DNA of 64,000 nucleotides from Kitasatospora cheerisanensis KCTC 2395 (GCF_000696185.1 NZ_KK853997.1:840315-904314), one strand, 5' to 3'; counted from the first letter of the stretch, positions 8,636 through 17,750 are shown. Program-made: numbers and translations. Notes: generated by a model from the sequence alone, not told the origin.

Positions 8636-8912
8636 GGTGCCCAGCGTAGGACACGCCCCGGCGCCCGTCGGCCTTCCCGTCCAAGCCGGTCGGGCGACAC
8701 GCCCTGGTTCACGCGCCCCCCGGGGCGCCTTCCCGCCCCGGACGGGCCCTCTCACCTGCGGAATCGTTGGGCCCGGGCCAGGACGCACGCCGCACCTGCC
8801 GCCGCCGAACTCTCCGAAGTCGGTTTGGGAACGGCGAGCGGGTACGCCTCGGCCGACCGCGACGGCCCGCCGGGTCACCCGCGCGCCCGGCGGGCCCGGG
8901 TTCACCGGAAAG
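8636..8912. other. Intergenic stretch upstream of the DoxX gene
   Basis: Between the GvpU-like start and the DoxX start lie about 560 bases. The first 275 show no convincing coding frame or motif. The rest holds a DevR-like box and a 13-bp tandem repeat, listed separately. Confidence 0.5.
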
Positions 8913-8926
8913 GGGACGTTCGGGCC
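8913..8926 (+). promoter_or_regulatory. DevR/DosR-like box upstream of DoxX gene
   Basis: GGGACGTTCGGGCC matches the actinobacterial DevR 14-mer GGGACTTTCGGCCC at 12 of 14 positions. It is about 270 bases before the DoxX start. Similar sites occur before the next three transcription units. Confidence 0.5.
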
Positions 8927-8933
8927 CCTCCCC

Positions 8934-9002
8934 CTCGCACCCGCCCCTCGCACCCGCCCCTCGCACCCGCCGCTCGCACCCGCCGCTCGCACCCGCCGCT
9001 CG
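8934..9002 (+). repeat. Five tandem copies of a 13-bp repeat
   Basis: The unit CTCGCACCCGCC(C/G) starts at 8934, 8947, 8960, 8973 and 8986, with a partial sixth at 8999. The 13-base period excludes a coding role. The first two copies end in C and the later ones in G. Confidence 0.9.
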
Positions 9003-9195
9003 GGACGGTGGCGGGCCACACTCAGAGGAATCTCAGAGCTTCCCCTGCTTGGCCGACCCCGTGGGGCGCGCCAGAATTGGCAACACTTCGTCAAGCCGGC
9101 CTCAGGGCCCCACCCCGGATCCGGCGGCGGCGGACTCCCTGCGACTCCCTGCGCCCGACATTCAACGGTCTCTCGTCCCCACGCGAGGAGTTCTC

Positions 9196-9639
9196 ATGAT
9201 CGAAGACCTGTCGCAGCTCGCCGAGCGCGCACGTCCCACGGTGCTGGGCCTGGCCCGGATCGTCGTTTCGCTGCTGTTCGCCTGCCACGGCGCGGCCACC
9301 CTGTTCGGGGTGCTGGGCGGGGCGCACGGCAAGGCCCCGCAGTTCGGCGAGTGGCCGGGCTGGTGGGCCGCACTGATCCAACTGGCCGGCGGCGTCCTGG
9401 TGTTGCTCGGGGTGGTGGTCCGCCCGGCGGCGCTGGTGTGCTCCGGTTCGATGGCGTACGCGTACTTCAGCGTGCACCAGGAGCACGCCCTGTGGCCGAT
9501 CCAGAACGGCGGCGAGCCGGCCGTGATGTTCTGCTGGGCGTTCCTGCTGATCGCCGCCGTCGGCCCGGGCGGGCTGGCCCTGGGCGGGCTGTTCCACCGG
9601 CGTTCCCGGACGCCGGGCGCGGCCCCCGCAGCCGCCTGA
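9196..9639 (+). CDS. DoxX-family membrane protein
   Basis: 147 residues. ATG 9196 follows GAGGAG by 5 bases. Four membrane helices and the family pattern LGLARIVVSLLFACHGAATLFG, LIQLAGGVLVLLGV and YFSVHQEHALWPIQNGGE-AVMFCW identify DoxX. Family members are linked to quinone or thiosulfate oxidation and redox stress; the biochemical role here is not known. A hairpin terminator follows at 9649. The neighbouring flavohemoprotein and oxidase genes fit a redox theme. Confidence 0.85.
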   Translation: MIEDLSQLAERARPTVLGLARIVVSLLFACHGAATLFGVLGGAHGKAPQFGEWPGWWAALIQLAGGVLVLLGVVVRPAALVCSGSMAYAYFSVHQEHALWPIQNGGEPAVMFCWAFLLIAAVGPGGLALGGLFHRRSRTPGAAPAAA

Positions 9640-9648
9640 CGTTCCGTC

Positions 9649-9680
9649 AGGGGTCCGCCGGCGACTGTCGGCGGGCCCCT
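9649..9680 (+). terminator. Hairpin terminator after DoxX gene
   Basis: AGGGG-T-CCGCCG (9649-9660) pairs with CGGCGG-G-CCCCT (9669-9680), a 12-bp stem with one G-T pair and an 8-base loop, 10 bases past the stop. Confidence 0.8.
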
Positions 9681-9707
9681 GGTACGAGTGGCGTCCCCGC
9701 AGGTCAA

Positions 9708-9721
9708 GGGCCGAACGTCCC
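9708..9721 (-). promoter_or_regulatory. DevR/DosR-like box upstream of flavohemoprotein gene
   Basis: Read on the minus strand this is GGGACGTTCGGCCC, a 13 of 14 match to GGGACTTTCGGCCC. It lies about 50 bases before the -10 element at 9771, a typical activator position. Confidence 0.65.
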
Positions 9722-9770
9722 GGCCTCGGGCGGCCGAACAGTCCATGATCATCTCGGCTTCGCGGGTGGT

Positions 9771-9776
9771 TAGCCT
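9771..9776 (+). promoter_or_regulatory. Leaderless -10 element of flavohemoprotein gene
   Basis: TAGCCT lies 7 bases before ATG 9784 and no ribosome site precedes the start. Transcription should begin at or next to the start codon. Confidence 0.65.
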
Positions 9777-9783
9777 GGCGTTC

Positions 9784-11094
9784 ATGGAGTTCATCAGCAG
9801 TGGCGCTCCGCGCCCGCGCACCGCCACCCCCAGCAGCCCCGTCCACACCCTCGGCGCCCAGGACGAGGACGCGTTCAGCCCCGAGTACGACCGGCTGCTC
9901 GCCCGGCACCACGCGATGCGCCTGCGCCGCAGCATCCTGGCCCCGCCGTCCCGGCCGGCGCAGGGCCCGGCGGTGGAGCTCCCGGAGCCCGGCGACCGGG
10001 ACCTGATCGTCCGTCACCTCCAGCCGCTGCTGCCGTTCGACGCGCTGATCGAGGTGCTGTACGACGCGATGTTCGTCCGGCGGCCGTACCTGCGGCGGCT
10101 GTTCCCGGAGTCGATGGAGTTCCAGCGCCAGCACCTGGGGCACATGTTCCACCACCTGATCCGCCACCTCGACCGTCCGGAGGAACTCGGCGCCAGGCTG
10201 CGGGCGTTGGGCGCGGACCACCGCAAGCTCGGGGTGTGGCCGGCGCACTACGAGGCGTTCGAGGAGGCGCTGACCACGGCGCTGCGGGTGCGCGGCGGCG
10301 CGGCGTGGAGCGGGCAGGTCGAGGCGGCCTGGACCCGGATGCTGCGCTTCGCGGTGGCGGCGATGGTCGCGGGTGCGGAGGGCGCGGCCACCGAACCGCC
10401 GTTCTGGCACGGCGAGGTGGTCGAGCACGAGCGGCGGCGCCCGGACCTGGCGGTGCTCCGGGTGCGCACCGGCGAGCCGTACCCGTACCGGGCCGGGCAG
10501 TACGCGGCACTGGAGTCGCCGCTGCTGCCGCACAGTTGGCGGCCGTACTCGGTGGCGTGCGCGCCGCGCGAGGACCGGGTGCTGGAGTTCCACGTCCGCC
10601 GCACCGGCCCGGGCGGGCTGAGCGCGGCCCTGGTGGAGGGCACCGGCGTCGGCGACCAGATCCGGGTGGGGCCGCCGCGCGGCGAGCTGTCGCTCGACCT
10701 CGGCGGGCAGGACGTGCACCGCGATCTGCTGCTGCTGGCCGGCGGCACGGGCCTGGCGCCGATGAAGGCGCTGGTGGAGGAGTTCGCGGCGGCCCACCGG
10801 GCGCGCGGCCGGCGGGTCCGGCTGGTGGTCGCGGCACGCGGCCGGGAGGAGCTGTACGACTGGCCCGCGCTGGTCGAACTCGCCGCCAACCGCTCCTGGC
10901 TGGAGCTGACCCCGGTGCTCGGCCCGGACCTGGAGGGCCTGGCCGCCCTGCTCCGCGGCCACCACAGCGTGCCCGGGCTGGCGCTGCTCGGCGGGCCGCC
11001 CGCGATGGTCGCCGGGGCGCGCTCGCTGCTGCTGGACGCGGGCGTGCCGGACGACCGGATCCGCTACGACGGTTCGACGGCCGCCCCGCGGTGA
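9784..11094 (+). CDS. Flavohemoprotein-like globin-FAD-NAD(P) oxidoreductase
   Basis: 436 residues. A ~55-residue Ser/Pro-rich N-terminus precedes a globin domain (about 75-195; RPYLRRLFPESMEFQRQHL on the distal side, DHRKLGVWPAHY with the proximal His). A ferredoxin-reductase FAD domain (SWRPYSVACAP) and an NAD(P) domain (LLLLAGGTGLAPMKAL) follow. Flavohemoglobins oxidise nitric oxide to nitrate using O2 and NAD(P)H in the cytoplasm. This is the standard domain order, at slightly above usual length because of the N-terminal extension. A DevR-like box and a leaderless -10 precede it, so induction by hypoxia or NO is plausible. Confidence 0.9.
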   Translation: MEFISSGAPRPRTATPSSPVHTLGAQDEDAFSPEYDRLLARHHAMRLRRSILAPPSRPAQGPAVELPEPGDRDLIVRHLQPLLPFDALIEVLYDAMFVRRPYLRRLFPESMEFQRQHLGHMFHHLIRHLDRPEELGARLRALGADHRKLGVWPAHYEAFEEALTTALRVRGGAAWSGQVEAAWTRMLRFAVAAMVAGAEGAATEPPFWHGEVVEHERRRPDLAVLRVRTGEPYPYRAGQYAALESPLLPHSWRPYSVACAPREDRVLEFHVRRTGPGGLSAALVEGTGVGDQIRVGPPRGELSLDLGGQDVHRDLLLLAGGTGLAPMKALVEEFAAAHRARGRRVRLVVAARGREELYDWPALVELAANRSWLELTPVLGPDLEGLAALLRGHHSVPGLALLGGPPAMVAGARSLLLDAGVPDDRIRYDGSTAAPR

Positions 11095-11228
11095 CGCCTC
11101 GCGGCGGCCCCCACGGTGCGGTCGCCCCGCCACTGCGGCGCCCCGACGCTGCCGCGACCCGAGTGCGCCCCGCGCCGTCCCGGGTGTCCCGAAGACGCGG
11201 CCGGCCCGCCGTTCGGGCCCGGTGAACG

Positions 11229-11278
11229 GGGCCGTTCGGCCCTTCCGCCGCCGTTTCCGGCTTGGGGACAGTGACCCC
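11229..11278 (+). promoter_or_regulatory. DevR-like box and adjoining dyad upstream of 11367 gene
   Basis: GGGCCGTTCGGCCC (11229-11242) matches the DevR 14-mer at 12 of 14. A second element, GGGGACAGTGACCCC (11264-11278), is an imperfect 15-bp palindrome reminiscent of the symmetric DosR site. Both lie within 140 bases of the start codon. Confidence 0.5.
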
Positions 11279-11366
11279 AGGTCAACAGGTCAGCGTTTGT
11301 CTGTGAGTCCGGCCCGCACGCGGCGGGTCGGTCGGGTTGGGCGTGGGTGCCCGGAGAGGCCGAGCG

Positions 11367-11792
11367 ATGGAATCCGACGAGGTCATGCTTGCTGTCCGGC
11401 TCACCACCGCCGACCGGACGCTGCTGCGCCGCCTGGCGCACGGGCACCGGGGCGACGTGTCCGAGGTGGTGGCGGACGCCCTGCTGGACGTGCTGCCCTT
11501 CCTGCTCACCGGTGGCACGCCCCAACTCGCCGACGAGCTCCGGCGGTTCGCGCCGTGCGCGGTGACGGTGTGGCTGCCGCCGGAGCTCGCCGAGCTGCTG
11601 CCCGCGCTGGCCGACCGGATGGCCGAGCTGAGCGGCGTCCGCCCGGGCTCGCCGTGCGAGGCGCTCGGCACCGCGGTCCGGCTGTGGCTGCGCCAGGACC
11701 CGGCCCGGCTGGCGGCCGGCCTGCGCACCCTGCACCACGCGGACGTCCGCACCCACCACCTGCACCACCGCGCCCAGCCCGTCGCGGCCTGA
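11367..11792 (+). CDS. Conserved hypothetical protein, helical
   Basis: 141 residues from ATG 11367 with GGAGAGG upstream. The sequence is helical and Leu/Ala-rich ([49 protein letters not shown]), ends in a His-rich stretch ([13 protein letters not shown]) and has only two Cys. I recognise no family; the N-terminal part resembles the ribbon-helix-helix style [14 protein letters not shown] but is not decisive. DevR-like boxes precede it and a terminator follows, so it is a single-gene unit in the presumed stress regulon. Confidence 0.7.
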   Translation: MESDEVMLAVRLTTADRTLLRRLAHGHRGDVSEVVADALLDVLPFLLTGGTPQLADELRRFAPCAVTVWLPPELAELLPALADRMAELSGVRPGSPCEALGTAVRLWLRQDPARLAAGLRTLHHADVRTHHLHHRAQPVAA

Positions 11793-11828
11793 CGCCGCCA
11801 CCCGCCGCCGGAAGGCCCCGGCCGGAAC

Positions 11829-11853
11829 GCCCCCGCCGCTCCTCCGCGGGGGC
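11829..11853 (+). terminator. Hairpin terminator
   Basis: GCCCCCGC (11829-11836) and GCGGGGGC (11846-11853) form an 8-bp GC stem with a 9-base loop, 36 bases after the stop of the preceding gene. Confidence 0.75.
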
Positions 11854-12005
11854 TTCGGTGTCCCGCCCCGCCGCCCCCGTACGCCCGCCCCGCCGCCCCG
11901 CAGGCCCGTCCCGGGGCGCTGTCAGCGCCCGTCCGAACGGGATACGTGCCGGACCCGTGTCGAGCCGCGTCGCCACCTGGCGGTCCGTCAGTCCCTGCCG
12001 TCCTC

Positions 12006-12073
12006 GGGCCGTTCGGCTCGCCGGGGCCCGTGGACGGGGGACGTCGGGCCGTGCCGCGCGGGACCATCGGCCC
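12006..12073 (+). promoter_or_regulatory. Cluster of DevR/DosR-like boxes upstream of ctaD
   Basis: GGGACCATCGGCCC (12060-12073, 12 of 14) and GGGCCGTTCGGCTC (12006-12019, 11 of 14) match the DevR consensus. A poorer copy, GGGACGTCGGGCCG, lies between them at 12038. The 420-base gap between the terminator at 11853 and ctaD otherwise shows no coding frame I can support. Confidence 0.55.
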
Positions 12074-12273
12074 TGGGGTGGCGACCCGTCCGCGAACGAG
12101 CATGGAGCGCTGCCGCTCGGCGGGGTGCTCCACTCCCCGGAAGCACCTGCGGGCCGGGCGGTTCGGCATGCGCCACCGTCCGGCCCGGGCCTCGCCTGTC
12201 CCCTGTCATGGCAGGTGACGGCCCGTCGGGCGGTGGCGCCACCAGGTTCGGCAAGGACGAAGGAGGGCGGCCG

Positions 12274-14034
12274 ATGGCTGCCATCGAGGCGAGTCGGGGG
12301 ACGGCTGAGGCCGCTCCCCGGCGCACACCGGGCAGCGCGTTGGTGCGCATGCTCACCACCACCGATCACAAGACGATCGGCACGATGTATCTGGTCAGCG
12401 CGTTCGGGTTCTTCCTGATCGGCGGCGTGATGGCGCTGGTGATGCGCGCCGAGCTGGCCCGCCCGGGGACGCAGATCCTCTCCAACGAGCAGTTCAACCA
12501 GGCGTTCACCATGCACGGTTCGGTGATGCTGCTGCTGTTCGCGATGCCGCTGTTCACCGGCTTCGCGAACTGGATCATGCCGCTGCAGATCGGCGCGCCC
12601 GACGTGGCCTTCCCGCGGCTGAACATGCTGTCGTACTGGATGTTCATGTTCGGCTCGCTGATCGCGGCGGCCGGCTTCCTCACCCCGCAGGGCGCGGCGG
12701 ACTTCGGCTGGTTCGCGTACGCGCCGCTGTCGGACGCGGTGCACTCGCCGGGCATCGGCGCCGACATGTGGATCATGGGCGTGGCGTTCAGCGGCTTCGG
12801 CAGCGTGCTCGGCGCGGTCAACTTCATCACCACGATCATCTGCATGCGCGCGCCCGGCATGACCATGTTCCGGATGTCGATCTTCGCCTGGAACGTGCTG
12901 CTGACCTCGCTGCTCGTGCTGATGGTCTTCCCGGTGCTGGCGGCCGCGCTGCTCGCCCTGGAGGCGGACCGCAAGTTCGGCGCGCACGTCTTCGACCCGA
13001 TGAACGGCGGGCCGATGCTGTGGCAGCACCTGTTCTGGTTCTTCGGCCACCCCGAGGTGTACATCCTGGCGCTGCCGTTCTTCGGCATCGTCTCGGAGGT
13101 CATCCCGGTGTTCAGCCGCAAGCCGATGTTCGGCTACTCCGGCCTGATCGCCGCGACCATCGCCATCGCCGGCCTCTCGGTGACCGTCTGGGCGCACCAC
13201 ATGTACGTCACCGGCCAAGTGCTGCTGCCGTTCTTCTCGTTCATGACCTTCCTGATCGCCGTCCCGACCGGGGTGAAGTTCTTCAACTGGGTCGGCACCA
13301 TGTGGAAGGGCTCACTGTCCTTCGAGACCCCGATGCTGTGGACGACGGGCTTCCTGGTCACCTTCCTGTTCGGCGGCCTGACGGGCGTTCTGCTGGCCGC
13401 GCCGCCGCTGGACTTCCACGTCTCCGACTCGTACTTCGTCGTCGCGCACTTCCACTACACGCTGTTCGGCACCGTGGTGTACGCGATGTTCGCCGGATTC
13501 CACTTCTGGTGGCCCAAGTTCACCGGCCGGATGCTGGACGAGCGGCTCGGCAAGATCACCTTCTGGACGCTCACCATCGGCTTCCACAGCACCTTCCTGG
13601 TGCAGCACTGGCTGGGCGCCGAGGGCATGCCCCGCCGCTACGCCGACTACCTGGCCGGTGACGGCTTCACCGCCCTCAACACCATCTCCACCATCGGCTC
13701 GTTCCTGCTCGGCCTGTCGATCCTGCCGTTCCTGTACAACGTGTGGAAGACCGCCAAGTACGCACCCAAGGTGGAGACCGACGACCCGTGGGGCTGGGGC
13801 CGTTCGCTGGAGTGGGCGACCTCCTGCCCGCCGCCGCGGCACAACTTCACCAAGCTGCCGCGGATCCGCTCCGAATCCCCGGCGTTCGAGCTGCACCACC
13901 CGGAGATCGCCGCCGCGGACTACCTCGACAACCACGGCGCCCCGGCGCCGCACCTGGCCGAGGTCACCCCGGCCCGGTTCGACCTGCCGGAGCGCGAGCG
14001 CCGCCGCCTCGGATCCTCCGCGTCCGAGGACTGA
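12274..14034 (+). CDS. ctaD: Cytochrome c oxidase subunit I
   Basis: 586 residues; ATG 12274 follows AAGGAGG by 7 bases. Twelve membrane helices carry the haem-copper ligands: [17 protein letters not shown] (haem a), [19 protein letters not shown] (CuB His and cross-linked Tyr), VWAHHMY (CuB), and [15 protein letters not shown] (haems). It reduces O2 at the cytoplasmic membrane and pumps protons. No subunit II, III or haem biosynthesis gene is adjacent, so this is probably a second, stand-alone ctaD copy under stress control. A small membrane protein and a ribosome-hibernation gene follow on the same strand. Confidence 0.95.
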   Translation: MAAIEASRGTAEAAPRRTPGSALVRMLTTTDHKTIGTMYLVSAFGFFLIGGVMALVMRAELARPGTQILSNEQFNQAFTMHGSVMLLLFAMPLFTGFANWIMPLQIGAPDVAFPRLNMLSYWMFMFGSLIAAAGFLTPQGAADFGWFAYAPLSDAVHSPGIGADMWIMGVAFSGFGSVLGAVNFITTIICMRAPGMTMFRMSIFAWNVLLTSLLVLMVFPVLAAALLALEADRKFGAHVFDPMNGGPMLWQHLFWFFGHPEVYILALPFFGIVSEVIPVFSRKPMFGYSGLIAATIAIAGLSVTVWAHHMYVTGQVLLPFFSFMTFLIAVPTGVKFFNWVGTMWKGSLSFETPMLWTTGFLVTFLFGGLTGVLLAAPPLDFHVSDSYFVVAHFHYTLFGTVVYAMFAGFHFWWPKFTGRMLDERLGKITFWTLTIGFHSTFLVQHWLGAEGMPRRYADYLAGDGFTALNTISTIGSFLLGLSILPFLYNVWKTAKYAPKVETDDPWGWGRSLEWATSCPPPRHNFTKLPRIRSESPAFELHHPEIAAADYLDNHGAPAPHLAEVTPARFDLPERERRRLGSSASED

Positions 14035-14158
14035 GCCGGCCCTTCCGTCCGCCGGCGCGAGCCGGCTGACGGCCCATCGACCGCCGTCCCCGCCCCGCCG
14101 TCTCCCCCGGTCCGGGGCGGGCGCGGGGACGGCACCCCTCAGCACTGGAGGACCCGCC

Positions 14159-14686
14159 ATGGCCCACCCCGTCCTGGCACTCGGCACCGCCGTACTCACC
14201 GCCGCCGGCAGCGCCTGGTACCTGCCCGCGCTGCTCGACCTGCGGGCCGGCGCCGACCGCCCGCGCGCCGTCCGCCTCTCCGCCACCGGCTGCCTGCTGT
14301 GGTGGTGCGGACTCGGCGCGGCGGCGCTGCTGCTCACCACCCCGCTCAGCTGGCACGTGCCGCTCGGCGCGGCCCTCACCGGCGCGCTGTCCGGGCTGGC
14401 GCTGCGCGTCCTCGCCGCCGCCGAACGCCGCGCCGACCTGCGCGAACAGGACCGCGTCTGGGGCGTCTCGCCGTACGAACTGCCCACCGTCCGGGGCGTG
14501 CGGCCGTCGCCCGCCGCCGTCGGCTGGGTGACCGGCGGGCTGGCCGTGGCCGCCGCGACCGCCGCCGCCACGCTGCTCGCCGGACGGACCGGGCCGGCCG
14601 GCTCCGCCGTCGTCACCGTCGCCGGGTCGGTCGGGCTGTGCCTGCTGATCCTGCTGGTCGCCCTGAACCGCACCCGCCCGCACTGA
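14159..14686 (+). CDS. Small integral membrane protein
   Basis: 175 residues; ATG 14159 with CTGGAGG upstream. Four or so hydrophobic segments (VLALGTAVLTAAGSAWYLPAL, CGLGAAALLL, GALSGLALRVL, then VTGGLAVAAATAAATLLAG and VGLCLLILLVAL) with an ERRADLREQDRVWG loop. No characterised family recognised. Position between ctaD and a hibernation factor, with short gaps, suggests co-transcription and a respiratory or envelope role. Confidence 0.75.
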   Translation: MAHPVLALGTAVLTAAGSAWYLPALLDLRAGADRPRAVRLSATGCLLWWCGLGAAALLLTTPLSWHVPLGAALTGALSGLALRVLAAAERRADLREQDRVWGVSPYELPTVRGVRPSPAAVGWVTGGLAVAAATAAATLLAGRTGPAGSAVVTVAGSVGLCLLILLVALNRTRPH

Positions 14687-14720
14687 CCTCCCCTCTCCCC
14701 TCCCAGGAGGAAGCACAGCC

Positions 14721-15440
14721 ATGGACGTCGCCGAGTCGATCACCCTGCACCCGGCCGGACTGCCGGGCGAGGCGGCCGCTCTCGCCCGGGCCCGGATCGC
14801 CGCCGTCGCGCAGGACGCCTCCGCGCTGGTCGAGGCCGTCCGGATCCGGCTGGCCGCCGCGCCGGGACGGGTGCTCGCCCAGGTCAACGCCGAGGTCGAC
14901 GGGCGCCGGGTCCGGGTCCAACTGGCCGCCCGCGGCATCGGTGAGGCCGCCGACCGGCTCGCGGACGGACTGCGCCACCGCATCCGCACCGTCTCCGCCA
15001 GCTGGCGGCCCCGGCCCTGGCCCTCCGGCGACCGCGCCGTGGGCGTGCCGGCCACCGGCAGCGAGCGCATCGTCCGCGTCAAGTCGCCGTCGCTGGTGTG
15101 GTGTTCGCCGGACGCGGCGGTGCGCACCCTGGACGCGATGGACTACGACGTCCACCTGTTCACCGACCCGGCGACCGAGACCGACGCCGTCGTCCAGCGG
15201 ATCGGCCCCACCGGCTACCGGCTGGCCCGCACCCTGCCGGCCGCGCCGCCGCAGCGCCCCGCGACGCCGCTGACGCTCAGCCCGCACCCGGCACCGCCGC
15301 TGACCGACCGTCAGGCCGCGGCCCGCCTCACCGCGGCCGAACTCCCGTACCTGTTCTTCGCCGACCCGGTCACCCGGCGCGGCCGCCTCCTCTACCGGCG
15401 GCTCGACGGCGACCTCGGACTGGTCGTCCCGGCCGGCTGA
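14721..15440 (+). CDS. RafH-like ribosome hibernation factor with two S30AE C-terminal-type domains
   Basis: 239 residues; ATG 14721 preceded by AGGAGG. Residues 1-95 resemble a degenerate HPF/S30AE ribosome-binding domain. Residues about 105-165 (RIVRVKSPSLVWCSPDAAVRTLDAMDYDVHLFTD) and about 185-237 (LTDRQAAARLTAAELPYLFFAD, GRLLYRRLDGDLGLVVP) each match the S30AE C-terminal domain. Tandem tail domains are the layout of RafH, the DosR-controlled hypoxia hibernation factor of mycobacteria. This supports the stress-regulon reading of the neighbourhood. It should bind and silence ribosomes during dormancy. Confidence 0.85.
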   Translation: MDVAESITLHPAGLPGEAAALARARIAAVAQDASALVEAVRIRLAAAPGRVLAQVNAEVDGRRVRVQLAARGIGEAADRLADGLRHRIRTVSASWRPRPWPSGDRAVGVPATGSERIVRVKSPSLVWCSPDAAVRTLDAMDYDVHLFTDPATETDAVVQRIGPTGYRLARTLPAAPPQRPATPLTLSPHPAPPLTDRQAAARLTAAELPYLFFADPVTRRGRLLYRRLDGDLGLVVPAG

Positions 15441-15487
15441 GAAAAACCTGGTGAGAGGCCCTCCGTCACCCGCTAGAGTCCGAACTC

Positions 15488-16149
15488 GTGCAGCAGCGGG
15501 TGACGGTTCATCATGTCCGTACCGGGCCGACCGAGTACCGGGTGATCCGGGCCGCCGACGGCCCCGGGCGGCTCGTCCTCCTCGACCGCCACCACCTGCT
15601 CGACATGTACGCCGACCTCGACGGGCTGAGCCGCCTCGCGGCGCTCTGGTCCCTGGCCGCCCGCTCCGCGCGCTCCCTGGTCCACCTGCCGCTGCGCGGC
15701 CGACCCGCCCCGGCCGGCTACCACGACGGCCTCCCGAACGAGATCCCGCCGGTCGCCCTGGACGTCCTCCTGGTCCACCACAGCCTCCAGTTCCGCCCCG
15801 CCGACTGGAAGGCCCTCCGCAACCGCCTCGGCCCCGGCCGCCCGCACACCACGGCCACCCCCGACCGGGAATTCCCCGCCGAACACACCTCGGTCCGCCG
15901 CCGCCCCCACGACCACCTCCGCTTCGACCGCGCCGCCCGCACCCTCGTCATCACCGGCAGCCCCGCCGCCTACCGCTTCGAGGGCATAGGCCTCCGCCAC
16001 CTCCTCACCGAGGCCCCGCCGCCCACCACACCTGGCCCGCCACCCACCAGTGCACCGAACTCGACGCCGGCCCCTGGCTCACCTACCCCGTTCACACCCC
16101 GGTCCCCCGCCGCATCCACCTCCAGTACTGCCCGGACTGGCAGCTCTGA
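15488..16149 (+). CDS. Hypothetical protein (frameshifted near its 3' end)
   Basis: GTG 15488 sits 8 bases after TAGAGT (15474-15479) with no ribosome site, a leaderless start. The first frame is convincing to FEGIGLRHLLTEA. A -1 shift at the C4 run 16014-16017 continues HHTWPATHQCTELDAGPWLTYPVHT and ends at 16149. Adding one C restores a protein of about 220 residues. I recognise no family; the middle is basic and His-rich (LDRHHLLDMYADLDGLSRLAAL). Its 3' end overlaps the convergent gene by about 70 bases. Confidence 0.65.
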
Positions 16150-17557
16150 CGGCCGGTCGGCGCGAACCGTCCGTCAGCACGCGGAGCGCGAGCACCGACC
16201 CGTCCGCGTGCACGGAGACCGGGCCGCCCCACTTCTCGTCCAGACCCACCCAGGGCCGGTCGCGTCGGTTCGCGTGGACGACGGCGCGGTACTCCGCGAC
16301 GTCACCGCCGATCAGCAGGTCGAATAGCCGCGTGTGAACTCCTGAGAACGCCTCGACCCTGGTCCCGTTCAGCCGGAACACGTGATCGGTGCCGACGTAC
16401 GACTCGCCACGTATCGTCTCCCGAAGGTCCCCGGGGCCGACGCCGGCCGCGTGATCGTAGCCCTCGAACCGCTTCCGTCCCTGAGCGACCGTCAAGTACT
16501 GTGCGGTGCCGTTGCCCGAGTCGGTGAACGCCATCAGACCGGCCGCCTCCGTACGGCCCAGGGTCTCCTGGAACCAACGGAAGTCGTCTGGCCCGAGGTG
16601 CCATCCTGGCTCGGGCTCGGGCACCCGGCCTCCTTCGGCCGGTCGCCGTACACCGGGGACGAGGACCGCCGGCCGGGAAGGCTCGTTCAAGCTCACCGGC
16701 AGTTCCCCGTCCGGAAGGTCGAGCCGACCGCCCCGGCCCACCGCCCGCAGGACGTGCACCGTCACCACACCCGCGCGCGACAACTCCGTGCTGAACAGCA
16801 GCCCGGGGGTCTCGTTCCACTCACCGATGTGCAGACCCTCGGCGTGCGCGGAGGCGGAAGCCAACTGCCCGGCCGACGTGAGGGAATTGCTGTGGTTCCC
16901 TTTCGAGACGATGGGGACCACCAAGGACGCCTCCCCCGGCCGCCAGACCTCGGCGAGGTACTGCGGGCGGTACCGATGGCCGGCGCCGCCTCCCTTGCGC
17001 GCCTCCCGGCCCGTGTCGGTCACCGCCCAGCCCGCACGCAGCACGGTCTCGACGGGCAGGATCGACACGCAGTGGTGGGGATACCGCAGCCCGAGAACGT
17101 GCTTGGCGATCGTGAGAGCCAGTCCGGTGCCGAGTTCGGTCGACTGCTGGTGCTTGTAGTAGTCACCGATCCCCCGGCCTTCGCCGGTCAGCCTGAGGTA
17201 CTGGCCGTGGCCCGGCAGTTGCAGTTGCCCGCCGACGGCGAGGGCCTGGTGGTACTTGAGTGCGCCCCAGTGCTCCGCCATCCCCCGGCCCGCGCCCTTC
17301 GCCGACAGTGCGGTGGCCGAGGCCAGGGTGTGCAGGACGTCCCACATGGCGACGGTCTGCTCCCGGGTGAACTCCCCACGGTGCAGCGGCGCGAGGTGCG
17401 GTTTGCGGCGCAGCCCGCCCTCGCCCCGGTCCGCCCGCTTCTTGTCGTCGGCCGCGATGGCCGCCTTCACCTTGCCGAGCAGATCCTCGCCGGACCGGAC
17501 CGAAACGGTCGACGCCTCGACGAGATCCTCCAGGACCGTCTCCACCGACTTCTCCAC
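16079..17557 (-). CDS. Large hypothetical protein of unknown family
   Basis: 492 residues from GTG 17557 with a GGGGG site close upstream. No signal peptide or membrane helix. Recognisable stretches are a helical N-terminus (VETVLEDLVEASTVSVRSGEDLLGKVKAAI), a central GIGDYYKHQQSTELGTGLALTIAKHVLGL block, an EVWRPGEASLVVPIVSKGNHSN segment in which E and K could suggest a nuclease-like core, and FRWFQETLGRTEAAGLMAF. I cannot assign a fold. Base composition is visibly less GC-extreme than its neighbours, which hints at horizontal origin. The last ~35 residues overlap the convergent gene and may be out of frame. Confidence 0.65.
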   Translation of the reverse strand: MEKSVETVLEDLVEASTVSVRSGEDLLGKVKAAIAADDKKRADRGEGGLRRKPHLAPLHRGEFTREQTVAMWDVLHTLASATALSAKGAGRGMAEHWGALKYHQALAVGGQLQLPGHGQYLRLTGEGRGIGDYYKHQQSTELGTGLALTIAKHVLGLRYPHHCVSILPVETVLRAGWAVTDTGREARKGGGAGHRYRPQYLAEVWRPGEASLVVPIVSKGNHSNSLTSAGQLASASAHAEGLHIGEWNETPGLLFSTELSRAGVVTVHVLRAVGRGGRLDLPDGELPVSLNEPSRPAVLVPGVRRPAEGGRVPEPEPGWHLGPDDFRWFQETLGRTEAAGLMAFTDSGNGTAQYLTVAQGRKRFEGYDHAAGVGPGDLRETIRGESYVGTDHVFRLNGTRVEAFSGVHTRLFDLLIGGDVAEYRAVVHANRRDRPWVGLDEKWGGPVSVHADGSVLALRVLTDGSRRPAVRAASPGSTGGGCGGGPGCERGR

Positions 17558-17750
17558 TGTGCCCCCACCGTTCCGGAACTGCGGACCCGGTGACGGTACG
17601 AACGAACCCGGCGGGGCACGCAAGCCGCGCAGGGGGGCACGTGGGAGGGGCAAGGGTCTTTCGCGGCCCGGACGGAGGTCGTCCCCGGCACCGTGCGCGC
17701 AACCGTCGCCGCCTGTGCGGACTGTCCAACACGCCCCACGGGACGACGAC

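Noticed and set aside
11946..12218. A 90-codon frame upstream of ctaD
   Set aside because: Pro/Arg-rich without ribosome site, overlapping the DevR-like boxes; looks non-coding.
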